Below are positions 32,243 to 41,542 of a DNA stretch of 64,000 nt, piece by piece (the first letter of the stretch is position 1; each line of letters opens with the position of its first letter). The position numbers and the translations under genes were made by a program. The notes beneath the pieces were generated by a model, which did not search any database, had not been told where the DNA came from, and worked only from the letters and a program-made list of their open reading frames with translations. This DNA is from an uncultured Eubacteriales bacterium (lineage in GTDB: Bacteria; Bacillota; Clostridia; Christensenellales; Aristaeellaceae), in the NCBI GenBank assembly GCA_902801765.1, contig CADCJO010000013.1, positions 27,539-91,538 of the forward strand. The letters are read 5' to 3'.

Positions 32243-34372
32243 TTGAAAAAGACAAAATGGCTGATCCTCATTCTGGCGCTGATGCTGCTTCCCTCCATGG
32301 GCATCGCGGAAGCGGTCTATCCCTCCTATACTTATAACGAGTGGGACGAATCCGTCAGTACGCCCCAGGGTTACACCGTGGAAGCCACCATCCGCGGCGC
32401 GCAGGCCGAAGGCGGCGCGTGGAAACAGCCCCAGGATTTGTGCGTAACCCCGGAGGGCCATATCCTGCTGGCGGACAGCGGCAATGACCGCATCCTGGAA
32501 TACGATGCCGAATGGCATCTGATCCGGGAAATCACCCAGGCCACTCTGGAAAACGGGGAGGCGCTTCCGCTGGCCGGGCCGAACGGAATGCACGTTTCCC
32601 CGGACGGCACGCTCTACGCGACGCTGAAAACCAGCGCCCAGGCGTTCGTAGCGGACCTGAAAACCATGCGGGTGTCGCTGCTGATCGAAAATCCCAAGAA
32701 TCCGCTGCTGGGCGACGACTTCACCTTCGCCCCCGCCAAGATCGGCGCGGATAACGCGGGCCGCATCTACATCCTGAGCACGGGCTGCTATTCCGGCTTT
32801 TTGCAGTTCTCCCCCCAGGGTGAATTCATGGGATACTACGGTGCCAACAAGGTGGCCGTCACCCCGGAGGTGCTGTTCAACTACTACTGGAAATCCATCA
32901 TGACCAACGAACAGCGGCAGAATATGACCAGTATCCTGCCGGTGGAATACTCCAACCTCTACTGCGCGCCCGACGGCTTTGTGTACGCCACCACCGTGGC
33001 CACCAGCAGCCCCGTCAATCAGGTGAAGCGCCTGAACCCCCTGGGCAACAACACCTACCTGGCCCGGGGCGACAAGGAAGTCAACTTCGGCGACGAAGAG
33101 CTGGCCGTCACCGCCCAGGGCGCGGCCTCCAGCACATTGCTTCCCACCTTCGTGGACGCGGTGGTGACCGCCGACAGCGAATTCGTTTTCGCCGTGGACC
33201 GCTCCTATGGCCGTGTGTTTGAACGCGACCGCACCGGCAACCTGATCGCCGTGTTCGGCGCGCTGGGCACCCAGGAGGGCACCTTCCGCCAGCCCGTGGC
33301 CATTGACCTGCTGGACGGCAAAGTGCTGGTACTGGATACCGCGAAAAACAATGTGACCGTGTTCGCGCCGACCGCTTACGCCAGCCTGGTGCATCAGGCG
33401 GTTTCCCTGTACAACGCGGGCGAATACGAGGCTTCCCGGTCGGTTTGGAACGACGTGCTCAAGCACAACAGCAACGCCACCCAGGCGTATGCGGGCGTAG
33501 GCCGGGCGCTGCTGAAGGAAAACCAGCACGAGGAAGCGCTGAAATACTTCAAGCTGGGCGACAGCCGGGAGGAATACTCCCAGACCTACCGCATCGTGCG
33601 CCTCAACCGGCTGCGGGATGGCGCGGTGGGAGCCGTGGCCGTCGTGGCCGCGCTGGTGGTTCTGGTAAAGGTCGTTTCCTTCATCAAAAAGAAGCGGAAG
33701 AAGGGCGGGGACGAGCCCCAGGAAAAATGGCTCACCCGGCTGATGAAGCAGCTGCGGATTCCCACCCATACGGTGTTCCCCAAAGCCATTTTCCACCCCT
33801 TCCTGGGCTTCCAGGAGATCCGCTTCGGCGAAGAAAAAACGTCCCTGTGGGCAGCCATCGTCATCGCCATCCTGTATGTGCTGGCCACCATCTACCAGTA
33901 TGTGGGCACAGGGTATCTGTTCAACCAGAACAATATCGCGGATATCAACCTGTGGCTGCTGCTGGCGAAATCCCTGGGCGTGCTGGTGGTTTTCTGCGCG
34001 GCCCAGTGGTCGGTGTCCATCCTGATCAACACCAGCGGGCGCTTAAGCGACATCGTGATCACTGCCTGCTATGCCCTGGCACCCTATACTGCCGCCATTT
34101 TCATCGGCACATGGCTGTCCAATTACATGCTGCTGGATGAATTGTACGCATCCTATATCATTACGCTGGGGATGCTGTGGGGCGTGGTGATTCTGCTCAT
34201 CGGCACCATCACCTGCCACGAGCTGTCCTTTGGCAAAACCATCGGCTTCCTGCTGCTGACGGTGGCCGGCATGGCGGTGATTGTGTTCATCGGCGTGCTG
34301 TTCTACACGCTGCTGGAACAGCTGATTACCTTCTTCTCCACGCTCTATGTGGAAATCGTCTTCAGAATGTAA
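32243..34372 (+). CDS. NHL beta-propeller, TPR and YIP1-domain membrane protein
   Basis: The 709-residue protein combines several parts. A signal peptide (residues 1-23, ending GIAEA) leads to an NHL/six-bladed beta-propeller (~50-385; DSGNDRILEYD and VDRSYGRVFERD repeats), a TPR pair (~390-455), a membrane helix (~462-480), a basic cytoplasmic loop, and a YIP1-type domain with five or so membrane helices (~530-709). The start is a TTG with GAGGAGG upstream. It sits between the first permease pair and the DUF5696 gene. An extracellular propeller tied to a membrane bundle suggests a sensor, scaffold or accessory transport component, but no function is established. Confidence 0.8.
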   Translation: MKKTKWLILILALMLLPSMGIAEAVYPSYTYNEWDESVSTPQGYTVEATIRGAQAEGGAWKQPQDLCVTPEGHILLADSGNDRILEYDAEWHLIREITQATLENGEALPLAGPNGMHVSPDGTLYATLKTSAQAFVADLKTMRVSLLIENPKNPLLGDDFTFAPAKIGADNAGRIYILSTGCYSGFLQFSPQGEFMGYYGANKVAVTPEVLFNYYWKSIMTNEQRQNMTSILPVEYSNLYCAPDGFVYATTVATSSPVNQVKRLNPLGNNTYLARGDKEVNFGDEELAVTAQGAASSTLLPTFVDAVVTADSEFVFAVDRSYGRVFERDRTGNLIAVFGALGTQEGTFRQPVAIDLLDGKVLVLDTAKNNVTVFAPTAYASLVHQAVSLYNAGEYEASRSVWNDVLKHNSNATQAYAGVGRALLKENQHEEALKYFKLGDSREEYSQTYRIVRLNRLRDGAVGAVAVVAALVVLVKVVSFIKKKRKKGGDEPQEKWLTRLMKQLRIPTHTVFPKAIFHPFLGFQEIRFGEEKTSLWAAIVIAILYVLATIYQYVGTGYLFNQNNIADINLWLLLAKSLGVLVVFCAAQWSVSILINTSGRLSDIVITACYALAPYTAAIFIGTWLSNYMLLDELYASYIITLGMLWGVVILLIGTITCHELSFGKTIGFLLLTVAGMAVIVFIGVLFYTLLEQLITFFSTLYVEIVFRM

Positions 34373-34384
34373 GGGGGTGGTGTG

Positions 34385-36589
34385 ATGCTGAAAAGAATCT
34401 TGACGGTGCTGATCGTTGCGCTGTGCCTGCTGTTGCCCGCCGCCGCTCTGGGCGAATGGGAAAGCGTGGCCGAAAACGAGCGGTTTACCCTGTGCTATGA
34501 CCCCCAGGAAAGCCAAATCATGCTGAAGGACGCGAAAACCAACGCGGAATGGCGCTCCACCCCGGCGGACATCAGCGAGGATAAAATCGCTTCCGGCATG
34601 AACAAAATCAACCGGCAGAGCGACCTGATCATTACCTATCACAATCCCACCTATGTGACCAACCAGGTGAACAGCTATACCGGTTCCATCAAAAACGGCG
34701 ATTTCACCTGGCAGAAAATCGACAACGGCATTGAAATCCGTTACTTCTTCCCCAAGCAGGGCTTCCTGATCCCCGTGCGGTATGTGCTGGAAAAGGACGG
34801 GCTGAAGGCCTCCGTCCTCAGCGAGCAGATTCGGGAAGACCTGTGGACGCTGTCGGAAGACCCGGCGGAAATCGAGAAAGCCTCCGCCAAGAAAGAAAAA
34901 CTGTCTGTCATGACGGTGTCTCTGCTGCCCTTCATGGGCGCGGCCGGGGCGCAGGACGAAGGTTATCTGGTAGTGCCGGACGGCAGCGGAGCGCTGATTC
35001 ACTTCAACAACGGACGCGGCGACGCCGCCGTGTACCAGCAGGATGTGTTCGGCCGCGACAGTACGCTGAGCGTGAAAAAAGCCGCCACCAAAACCTACCA
35101 GCTCAACATGCCGCTCTTTGGCATGGTCAAAAATGGGCTGGGCCTGATGGCGGTGGTGGAACAGGGCGAATACCAGGCGACGCTGAACGCCGCCGTGGCG
35201 GGGCAGCTGACCGGCTACAACAACGCCTACTTCACCGTAACCTACATCAGCATGGAGAGCAATACCCTGATGGCGGGCTCCAACAGCAGCAAGAGCGTCA
35301 CCCTGGCCGCCAACACCTTCCGCGATATGGGCGATTTCACCGTCCGTTACCATCTGCTGGACAAGGAAAACGCCACTTATGTCGACATCGCCTCGGCATA
35401 CCGGGAGCAGCTGGGCCTGCATGACGTGAAGGCGGAGGAAGCGCGGTTCACGCAGATCAAGATGGTTGCCTCCATTCCTTCCATCAAAACCTTCATCGGC
35501 ATTCCGTACAACAGCGTGACCGTGCTCACCAGCTACAAGGAAGCAGCTCAGACCTTAAACAGCCTGCACAGCGCGGGCGTGAACGGCGTGACGCTGGAAT
35601 ACACCGGCTGGAGCAATCAGTCCGTCAAGGGCAAGATGGTCACGGGGCTGGCCTTGGACAACCGCCTGGATGGTCAGTCCGGGTTCGACCAATTGCTCAA
35701 AGCCGCCGAAAGCACGGGCTCTACCGTGTCCCTGGCGGTGGATCTGGTGAATCTCTACAAGAACGGCAACGGCTACTGGTCGCTGTTCTCCGCCACGGAC
35801 AACGTGAACAGCACCGCCCGGCAGATGAACGAATACCACATGAGCACAGGCGTGAAGGATCCTTCCGGCAAAACCTGGTATCTGCTCAGCCCCGACGTGG
35901 TGCCCGAGGTCAGCGGCAAGCTGGCGGCCAATCTGGCGGGGAAAGGCACGGGCGTTTCCCTCATCGCGCTGGGCAACACCGTGTATTCCTCCCTGGGCAA
36001 GCATGGCATCTCCCGCACCCAGGCAGGCGCGTACTGGAAGCAGGCGCTGGAAGCGCTGCATGGCAGTATCCCCTATCTCGCCGCTGAAACGCCCAATGCT
36101 TACGCATTCCCCTACATCCAGCAGGCGGATGACGTGCCCATGGCGTCCAGCCGGTTCGACGTGACCGACACCGATATTCCCTTTTACCAGCTGGTGACCC
36201 ACGGGGCCATGGTGATGTACTGCGAGCCGCTCAACGAGCGCGGCAGCACCGACACCGCTCTCCTGCGCATGGCGGAATACGGCCTGTATCCCTCCTGGCG
36301 GCTGATCGCCCGCGACCCGGCGCTGCTGTCCGGCACGGACGGAGCAGACTGGTTCTCCATGTCGCTGAGCGCTTGGCAGGAGGACGTGGTTCGTATCGCG
36401 AAGCAGATGGAAGCCCTTGCTCCCTACGCCGCCCTGCGGATGACCGGCCACGAAAAGATCAGCGCGGATGTGTCCGTGACCACCTATGAAAACGGCGACC
36501 GGGTGTTCGTCAATTACGGAAAAACGGACGCCACCGTGGACGGCGTGACCGTTCCGGCGCACAACTACACGATCAAGGAGGGGAAGTAA
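34385..36589 (+). CDS. Secreted DUF5696 protein
   Basis: The 734-residue protein has a signal peptide (cleavage near ALG-EW, residue ~20) and no later membrane segment. It resembles DUF5696 proteins, seen in Paenibacillus and gut Firmicutes within sugar-import loci. The N-terminal half is beta-rich. The middle (~370-640) alternates strands and helices like a TIM barrel, with LVTHGAMVMYCEPLNERG near residue 610 as a striking conserved-looking stretch. A glycoside-hydrolase-like role is possible but unproven. Start 34385 (ATG) is chosen over the GTG three bases earlier because of spacing from GGGGGTGG. It ends directly at the next gene start. Confidence 0.75.
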   Translation: MLKRILTVLIVALCLLLPAAALGEWESVAENERFTLCYDPQESQIMLKDAKTNAEWRSTPADISEDKIASGMNKINRQSDLIITYHNPTYVTNQVNSYTGSIKNGDFTWQKIDNGIEIRYFFPKQGFLIPVRYVLEKDGLKASVLSEQIREDLWTLSEDPAEIEKASAKKEKLSVMTVSLLPFMGAAGAQDEGYLVVPDGSGALIHFNNGRGDAAVYQQDVFGRDSTLSVKKAATKTYQLNMPLFGMVKNGLGLMAVVEQGEYQATLNAAVAGQLTGYNNAYFTVTYISMESNTLMAGSNSSKSVTLAANTFRDMGDFTVRYHLLDKENATYVDIASAYREQLGLHDVKAEEARFTQIKMVASIPSIKTFIGIPYNSVTVLTSYKEAAQTLNSLHSAGVNGVTLEYTGWSNQSVKGKMVTGLALDNRLDGQSGFDQLLKAAESTGSTVSLAVDLVNLYKNGNGYWSLFSATDNVNSTARQMNEYHMSTGVKDPSGKTWYLLSPDVVPEVSGKLAANLAGKGTGVSLIALGNTVYSSLGKHGISRTQAGAYWKQALEALHGSIPYLAAETPNAYAFPYIQQADDVPMASSRFDVTDTDIPFYQLVTHGAMVMYCEPLNERGSTDTALLRMAEYGLYPSWRLIARDPALLSGTDGADWFSMSLSAWQEDVVRIAKQMEALAPYAALRMTGHEKISADVSVTTYENGDRVFVNYGKTDATVDGVTVPAHNYTIKEGK

Positions 36590-37483
36590 ATGAAGCTGGG
36601 CTCAAAGATCGGCTATGAGACAAAGCGAAAATGGTATGGCTTTACGTTTATCCTCCCCTGGCTGATCGGCTGTATCCTGTTCTTCCTGACGCCGATGTAT
36701 CAATCCTTCCGCTACGCCTTCCAATCTCTGGAGGCGACCCCCACGGGCTTTGCCGCCACGGAAGTGGGCTTTGAGAATTTCTCCAGCCTGTTTTTCAAGG
36801 ATACCAACTTCCTTCCCGACCTGGTGGGCTCCCTGGGCGATCTGATCCAGGTGCCGCTGATCCTGGTGTACAGTCTCTTCTTCGCCATCCTGATCAAGGG
36901 CAAATTCCCCGGCCGTACCTTCATGCGCGCCGTGGCCTTCATGCCCGTGATCATCGGCTCCGGCGTGCTGATGCAGATTCTGAAAGAGGACGTGTTCGCC
37001 TCCGGCGCCCGCGGCGGCTCCGCCGACACCTATCTCTTCTCCGCGGGCAACATTCCCGCGCTGCTCACCTCCATGGGCATGGGCACCGGCGTGGTGAACT
37101 TCGTCAATCAGGTCATCAGCCGGGTATTCGACCTGACCTGGCGCTCCGGTGTGCAGATCATGCTGTTCCTGGCAGGGCTCCACGGTATTCCGGATTACCT
37201 GTATGAGGCTTCGGGCCTGGAAGGCGCGGGCAGCTTCGCCCAGTTCTGGAAGGTCACGCTGCCCATGCTGACACCCATGATCCTGCTGAACACGATCTAT
37301 TCCGTGATCGACATGATGAACGACTACGGAAACACCATCATCCGCAGCATCAACAACACCATGTTCAGCCTGTTCAAATTCGGCTATGCCAGCGCCATGT
37401 CGGTGGTGTACTTCCTGGTGATCATCATCATCCTGGGCCTGGTCGCGCTGCTGTTGCGCCGGTTCATCATCTATCAGGATTAA
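36590..37483 (+). CDS. CUT1 sugar ABC transporter permease (MalF/UgpA type), second set
   Basis: The 297-residue protein has six membrane helices, the first at ~17-35 after a basic N terminus. The EAA loop is EASGLEGAGSFAQFWKVTLP (near residue 206), with Ser replacing the second Ala. AAGGAGGGG precedes the ATG, within the end of the DUF5696 gene. It belongs with the next permease and the binding protein at 38546. Confidence 0.92.
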   Translation: MKLGSKIGYETKRKWYGFTFILPWLIGCILFFLTPMYQSFRYAFQSLEATPTGFAATEVGFENFSSLFFKDTNFLPDLVGSLGDLIQVPLILVYSLFFAILIKGKFPGRTFMRAVAFMPVIIGSGVLMQILKEDVFASGARGGSADTYLFSAGNIPALLTSMGMGTGVVNFVNQVISRVFDLTWRSGVQIMLFLAGLHGIPDYLYEASGLEGAGSFAQFWKVTLPMLTPMILLNTIYSVIDMMNDYGNTIIRSINNTMFSLFKFGYASAMSVVYFLVIIIILGLVALLLRRFIIYQD

Positions 37484-37498
37484 GGAGGCGAGGTTCAG

Positions 37499-38482
37499 AT
37501 GACAGCGATTTCCCAGAAGCGTCCCAAGCAAAAAATGGACGCCAAAACCCGCCGCCGCAAAATCGGCCATGTGCTGGGCCGCATCATCTTTTATCTGGTG
37601 TGCGCCTGCCTGGCGTATCAGCTGCTGTATCCGGTGCTGTACATGAGCTCCATGGCCATCCGCGACCCCGGCGACATCAACGACCCCTCCATCGTATGGA
37701 TTCCCAAGCATTTCACCCTGGACAACTTCAGCGACGCGCTCAAGTCCATGAGTTACTGGAAGGCGTTCGGTGTCAGCATGACGCTGAGCATCGTCTGCGG
37801 GTTCTTCGACGTGTTCTCCTGCGCCATTGCGGGCTACGGGTTTGCGCGGTTCAAATTCCCCGGCAAAAACATCCTGTTCCTGATCGTGGTGTTTACCATT
37901 GTGGTGCCGTCGCAGACCCTGATCCTGCCCCTGTACTCCCGCTGGCGTTACGCCAGCTTCGGCGGACTGGCACAGCTGTTTACAGGGAAAGAATCCATTA
38001 ACCTCATTGGCACGCTGTGGCCCATGATCCTCCCGTCCATGCTGGCCATGGGCGTGCGCAGCGGGCTGTATATCTTCATCTACCGGCAGTTCTTCATGGG
38101 CCTGCCCGTGGCGCTGGAGGACGCCGCCTATATCGACGGCGCCGGCCCCTACCGCACCTTCTTCAGCATCATGCTGCCCAACGTGAAGAACGCCATCATC
38201 ACCGTTTTCCTGTTCTCCTTCGTGTGGAACTGGGGCGAATACTACCTGTCCAAGCAGTTCCTGGGCTCGGATAACCGCTCCATCATGACGGCCCTTTCCA
38301 TGCTGCGCATGGATTTGTCCCAGGTGTCAGCCCTGGCGGGCGTGCAGCTGGGCACCAACCCGGAAAAGATCGTCACCCGGATGCAGGCGGGCTGCTTGCT
38401 CACCGCCGCCCCCATGCTGCTGGTGTTCATCTTCACCCAGCGCTTCCTGGCCGATTCCATCGAGCATATCGGCATCAAGTAA
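37499..38482 (+). CDS. CUT1 sugar ABC transporter permease (MalG/UgpE type), second set
   Basis: The 327-residue MalG-type permease has a basic N-terminal tail (residues 1-22) and six membrane helices. The EAA loop is DAAYIDGAGPYRTFFSIMLP (near residue 215), with Asp in place of the first Glu. A loop containing RYASFGGLAQLFTGKESI makes it slightly longer than the MalG of the first set. AAGGAGGCG lies upstream. Substrate is probably shared with the binding protein that follows. Confidence 0.92.
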   Translation: MTAISQKRPKQKMDAKTRRRKIGHVLGRIIFYLVCACLAYQLLYPVLYMSSMAIRDPGDINDPSIVWIPKHFTLDNFSDALKSMSYWKAFGVSMTLSIVCGFFDVFSCAIAGYGFARFKFPGKNILFLIVVFTIVVPSQTLILPLYSRWRYASFGGLAQLFTGKESINLIGTLWPMILPSMLAMGVRSGLYIFIYRQFFMGLPVALEDAAYIDGAGPYRTFFSIMLPNVKNAIITVFLFSFVWNWGEYYLSKQFLGSDNRSIMTALSMLRMDLSQVSALAGVQLGTNPEKIVTRMQAGCLLTAAPMLLVFIFTQRFLADSIEHIGIK

Positions 38483-38545
38483 TCCATTTCCAAGGATCTA
38501 AGGCGGAATGCCTGATCAATATAACCACTTCAAGGAGGTAATCCC

Positions 38546-39799
38546 ATGAAAAAGTTCCTGGCTTCTCTTCTTGCCCTGGTGATGCTCCTGAGCCTGTGCG
38601 CCGTTCCTGCCATGGCTGAGGACACCATCAACATCATCTGGTACAACACGGAAGATACCTACAAGAACAATCTGGCCGCCAACCCCCAGACCTTCGACCC
38701 CGTCTGGAGCGTCATTCCCGCGTTTGAAGCGGAAACCGGCGTGAAGGTGAACGTTATCGCCGTGGAATGGGGCGACATGATCTCCACCGCCGCCAGCCGC
38801 GTGGGCAACGGCGAGCCTGTTGACCTGGTGCAGGCCAACGACCAGTCCTTCCCCGTGTATCCCGCCCGGAAGATCGTCCAGCCCATCGCCCAGTATCTGG
38901 ACCTGAGCAAGGACTGCTTCTATCCCAGCGTGACCAACGCCTTCTCCTTCGGCGGCGAAGCCTATGCCGCGGGCAATGACGTGTCTCCCCTGGTGATGTA
39001 CTACAACGTGGACATGTTTGAAGCCAACGGCGTCGACCTGCCCCGCGACCTGTACGAAAAGGGCGAATGGACCTGGGAAAACTTCCGCCGCGTGGCCAAT
39101 GAACTGACCACCGACACCGACAATGACGGCGAAGACGACCAGTTCGGCTTCGGCTACTGGGATACGGACTATGTGTCCTTCCTGGCCTCCAACGGCACCA
39201 GCAATCTGATCTACAACGCGGACGGCACCATCGCCACCGGCTACCTGACCGACGCCGGCATCGAAACCATGACCTTCCTGCAGGAATGCTACACCATCGA
39301 CAAGTGCATGTGGCCCAACAGCGGCGACGACACCTTCACCTCCGGCTGGAAGAACGGCAAGCTGGCCATGAGCCTGGAATTCGCCTATGCCTACCTGAGC
39401 CAGCAGATCAACGGCGAACTGCCCTTCGAAGTGGATTGGGTTCCCATGCCCAAAGGCCCCTCCGGTGAAGGCGACGTGTGCCTGGCCGGCGTGACCGGCT
39501 GGTGCATCGGCATCACCTCCGAGCTGCCCGAAGCCGCCGCCAAGTTCATTGAAATGAGCGCTCAGATGAAGATCGAAAGCGACAACGCCGTGAACGTGGA
39601 ACGCTATGGCGAGGACAACGTTGCCATGATGAACAAGCTGGCCGCCAAGGCCCACTTCGTGCCGATCGGCATCGACCAGTACTGGGACAACAACTACACC
39701 GTGTTCACCGGCCTGCGCTCCAACGAACCCGTGGTCAACTTCCTGACCAACGCGGACGAACAGATCAAGGCTGGCTATGAATCCACCATGAGCAACTGA
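38546..39799 (+). CDS. Extracellular sugar-binding protein of CUT1 importer
   Basis: The 417-residue SBP_bac_1-type protein has a signal peptide cleaved near AMA-ED (residue ~25). No lipobox with a good -1 residue is present, which is unusual for a Gram-positive binding protein; it may be held by another partner. The mature domain begins INIIWYNTEDTY and carries the Asp-rich DTDNDGEDDQ loop near residue 195, a possible calcium site. AAGGAGG lies upstream. The strong hairpin just after the stop may stabilise its mRNA. It probably feeds the permeases at 36590-38482. Confidence 0.9.
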   Translation: MKKFLASLLALVMLLSLCAVPAMAEDTINIIWYNTEDTYKNNLAANPQTFDPVWSVIPAFEAETGVKVNVIAVEWGDMISTAASRVGNGEPVDLVQANDQSFPVYPARKIVQPIAQYLDLSKDCFYPSVTNAFSFGGEAYAAGNDVSPLVMYYNVDMFEANGVDLPRDLYEKGEWTWENFRRVANELTTDTDNDGEDDQFGFGYWDTDYVSFLASNGTSNLIYNADGTIATGYLTDAGIETMTFLQECYTIDKCMWPNSGDDTFTSGWKNGKLAMSLEFAYAYLSQQINGELPFEVDWVPMPKGPSGEGDVCLAGVTGWCIGITSELPEAAAKFIEMSAQMKIESDNAVNVERYGEDNVAMMNKLAAKAHFVPIGIDQYWDNNYTVFTGLRSNEPVVNFLTNADEQIKAGYESTMSN

Positions 39800-39837
39800 T
39801 CGGCTGACAACGCGAACGATACAACGGAACAAGCAAC

Positions 39838-39864
39838 GGAGCCGCTGCCGCCGGCAGCGGCTCC
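39838..39864 (+). other. Strong intercistronic hairpin after the binding-protein gene
   Basis: A perfect 12-bp GC-rich stem with a 3-base loop lies 39 bases after the stop and is not followed by a T-run. Such hairpins after binding-protein genes typically protect the upstream mRNA, giving more binding protein than downstream enzyme. Confidence 0.65.
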
Positions 39865-39935
39865 GCGTCTATGGCCTCCATGGACGAGCGCCGGCAAAAG
39901 GCTTTCTCATGGAGCCATGAAAAGGAGGAGCAGAA

Positions 39936-41498
39936 GTGAAATTGAGCAAGGTGCTTTCTGTTTTAGGCGCGGGAATTCTGTTGACCGCGAATTGTATGAG
40001 CTGTGCCGCCGGTGAAATTCTGCTCCATGAGAGCAGGGATTTCCCGTCGAAAAGCGGCTGGGATATTCACCAGGCGGAATATACCATCTTCGCCAAGCCG
40101 CCCAAAGGCTGGGTGGGCGATGTGATGCCCATGGCGGGCGATGAAGCGTCCGGACAGCTGCGGCTGTTTTATTTGCAGGACTGGCGCGATGGCGCGCCGA
40201 CCTATCATCCGTTCCACAGTTTTGTGACCAATGATTTCGTCCATTATGATTATCTCGGGGAAGCGATTCCCACCACCAACGTGGATCACTACGACCTGGC
40301 CCTGGGCACAGGCTCAGTCACCAAAATCGGCGATACTTACCATGCGTTCTATACGGGCAACAACCCGCGTTTTTTCCAGCAGGGAAAGCCCCGCGAATAT
40401 ATACGCCACGCGGTCAGCCAGGACGGCGTGCATTTTACGAAGCTGGAGGAGGAAACCTTTACGTCCTCTCCCGCCGACGGCTACAGCATGGAAGATTTCC
40501 GTGACCCCTTCCTTTTTTACAACGAGGAGGCCGGAGAATACTGGCTGCTGATCACCACTGTCAGAAACGGGAAAGCGGCCATTGCCCGGTACGCTTCCAC
40601 CGATCTTTCCACCTGGGAGCTGCGGGAGCCGCTCCTGCTGCCCGGCACCACCAGCTGCGAATGCCCCGACCTGTTCAAATGGGGCGATTGGTGGTACTGC
40701 TTTTACTCCACAGACTGGGTTACGCGGTACATGCGCGCATCCTCCCTGGATGGGCCCTGGGAGCATCCGCCCATGGAAGCGTTTGACAGCCATGCTTTCT
40801 ACGCCGCCAAGACCGGCGTGCTGAACGGAAAGCGCTACCTGTGCGGCTGGATTGCCACCCGGGGCGGCTATTCCGGCGAGTTCAAGGATACGTCCACCTG
40901 GGATTGGGCAGGCAACTTAGCGGTGTTTGAGCTGGAACAGGATGAAAATGGCTGGCTCTCCATTCATCTGCCCGATACGATTCAGGCCGCGTTCGGCGAT
41001 CCCGTGCCATTGAACGGCAAATTGGTATCCGCGGAAGGCAGCGCGGAAGGCGACAAAGCGACCCTCTCCGCCGACCGGGACGGCGGCGCCCTGATCTTCG
41101 ACGCGCTGCCCGATCAGCCCGTTCTGATTTCCGCCGACGTTACGATCTCTGAAAACGCGCTGGCCGCGGGCTTCTCCTTTGGCGGCGCCAATCTGGCCCG
41201 GGCGCTGGCGGTGAGCCTGGATATGAAATACGGCCTGCTGCGTTATGACGCGACGGCTGTGGCAAGAACCCGGTATTCCATCGAAAGCAGTCACATCAGC
41301 AGGAAAATTGACACGGAGAGGCGAATATACCATCTCGACGTCCTCATCGACAACGACGTGGCGGTGTTTTTCCTGGATCATCGGGAGGCGCTGTCCACCC
41401 GCATTTACCGGATGCCGGGAATGCCCTGGGGCATTTTCGTGTGCGACGGGGAAGCCTGCTTTGAGAATCTCACCATGCGCCTGCTGAAGGAAGAATGA
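39936..41498 (+). CDS. Secreted GH32-type beta-fructosidase-like enzyme
   Basis: The 520-residue protein has an N-terminal export signal (residues 1-26). A Cys at position 21-24 could be lipid-modified, but the motif is weak. The propeller has D62 in WVGD as likely nucleophile (WMNDPNG is not kept), D190 in FRDP and E242 in ECPD. A beta-sandwich C-terminal part follows from ~360. It resembles the intracellular enzyme at 26113. The start is a GTG with AAAGGAGG upstream. Being exported, it may cut polymer at the surface for import by the adjacent transporter. Confidence 0.82.
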   Translation: MKLSKVLSVLGAGILLTANCMSCAAGEILLHESRDFPSKSGWDIHQAEYTIFAKPPKGWVGDVMPMAGDEASGQLRLFYLQDWRDGAPTYHPFHSFVTNDFVHYDYLGEAIPTTNVDHYDLALGTGSVTKIGDTYHAFYTGNNPRFFQQGKPREYIRHAVSQDGVHFTKLEEETFTSSPADGYSMEDFRDPFLFYNEEAGEYWLLITTVRNGKAAIARYASTDLSTWELREPLLLPGTTSCECPDLFKWGDWWYCFYSTDWVTRYMRASSLDGPWEHPPMEAFDSHAFYAAKTGVLNGKRYLCGWIATRGGYSGEFKDTSTWDWAGNLAVFELEQDENGWLSIHLPDTIQAAFGDPVPLNGKLVSAEGSAEGDKATLSADRDGGALIFDALPDQPVLISADVTISENALAAGFSFGGANLARALAVSLDMKYGLLRYDATAVARTRYSIESSHISRKIDTERRIYHLDVLIDNDVAVFFLDHREALSTRIYRMPGMPWGIFVCDGEACFENLTMRLLKEE

Positions 41499-41542
41499 AG
41501 CAGGGAAATGAACGGGAAATAAACAGATAAGGATGGAGCAAG

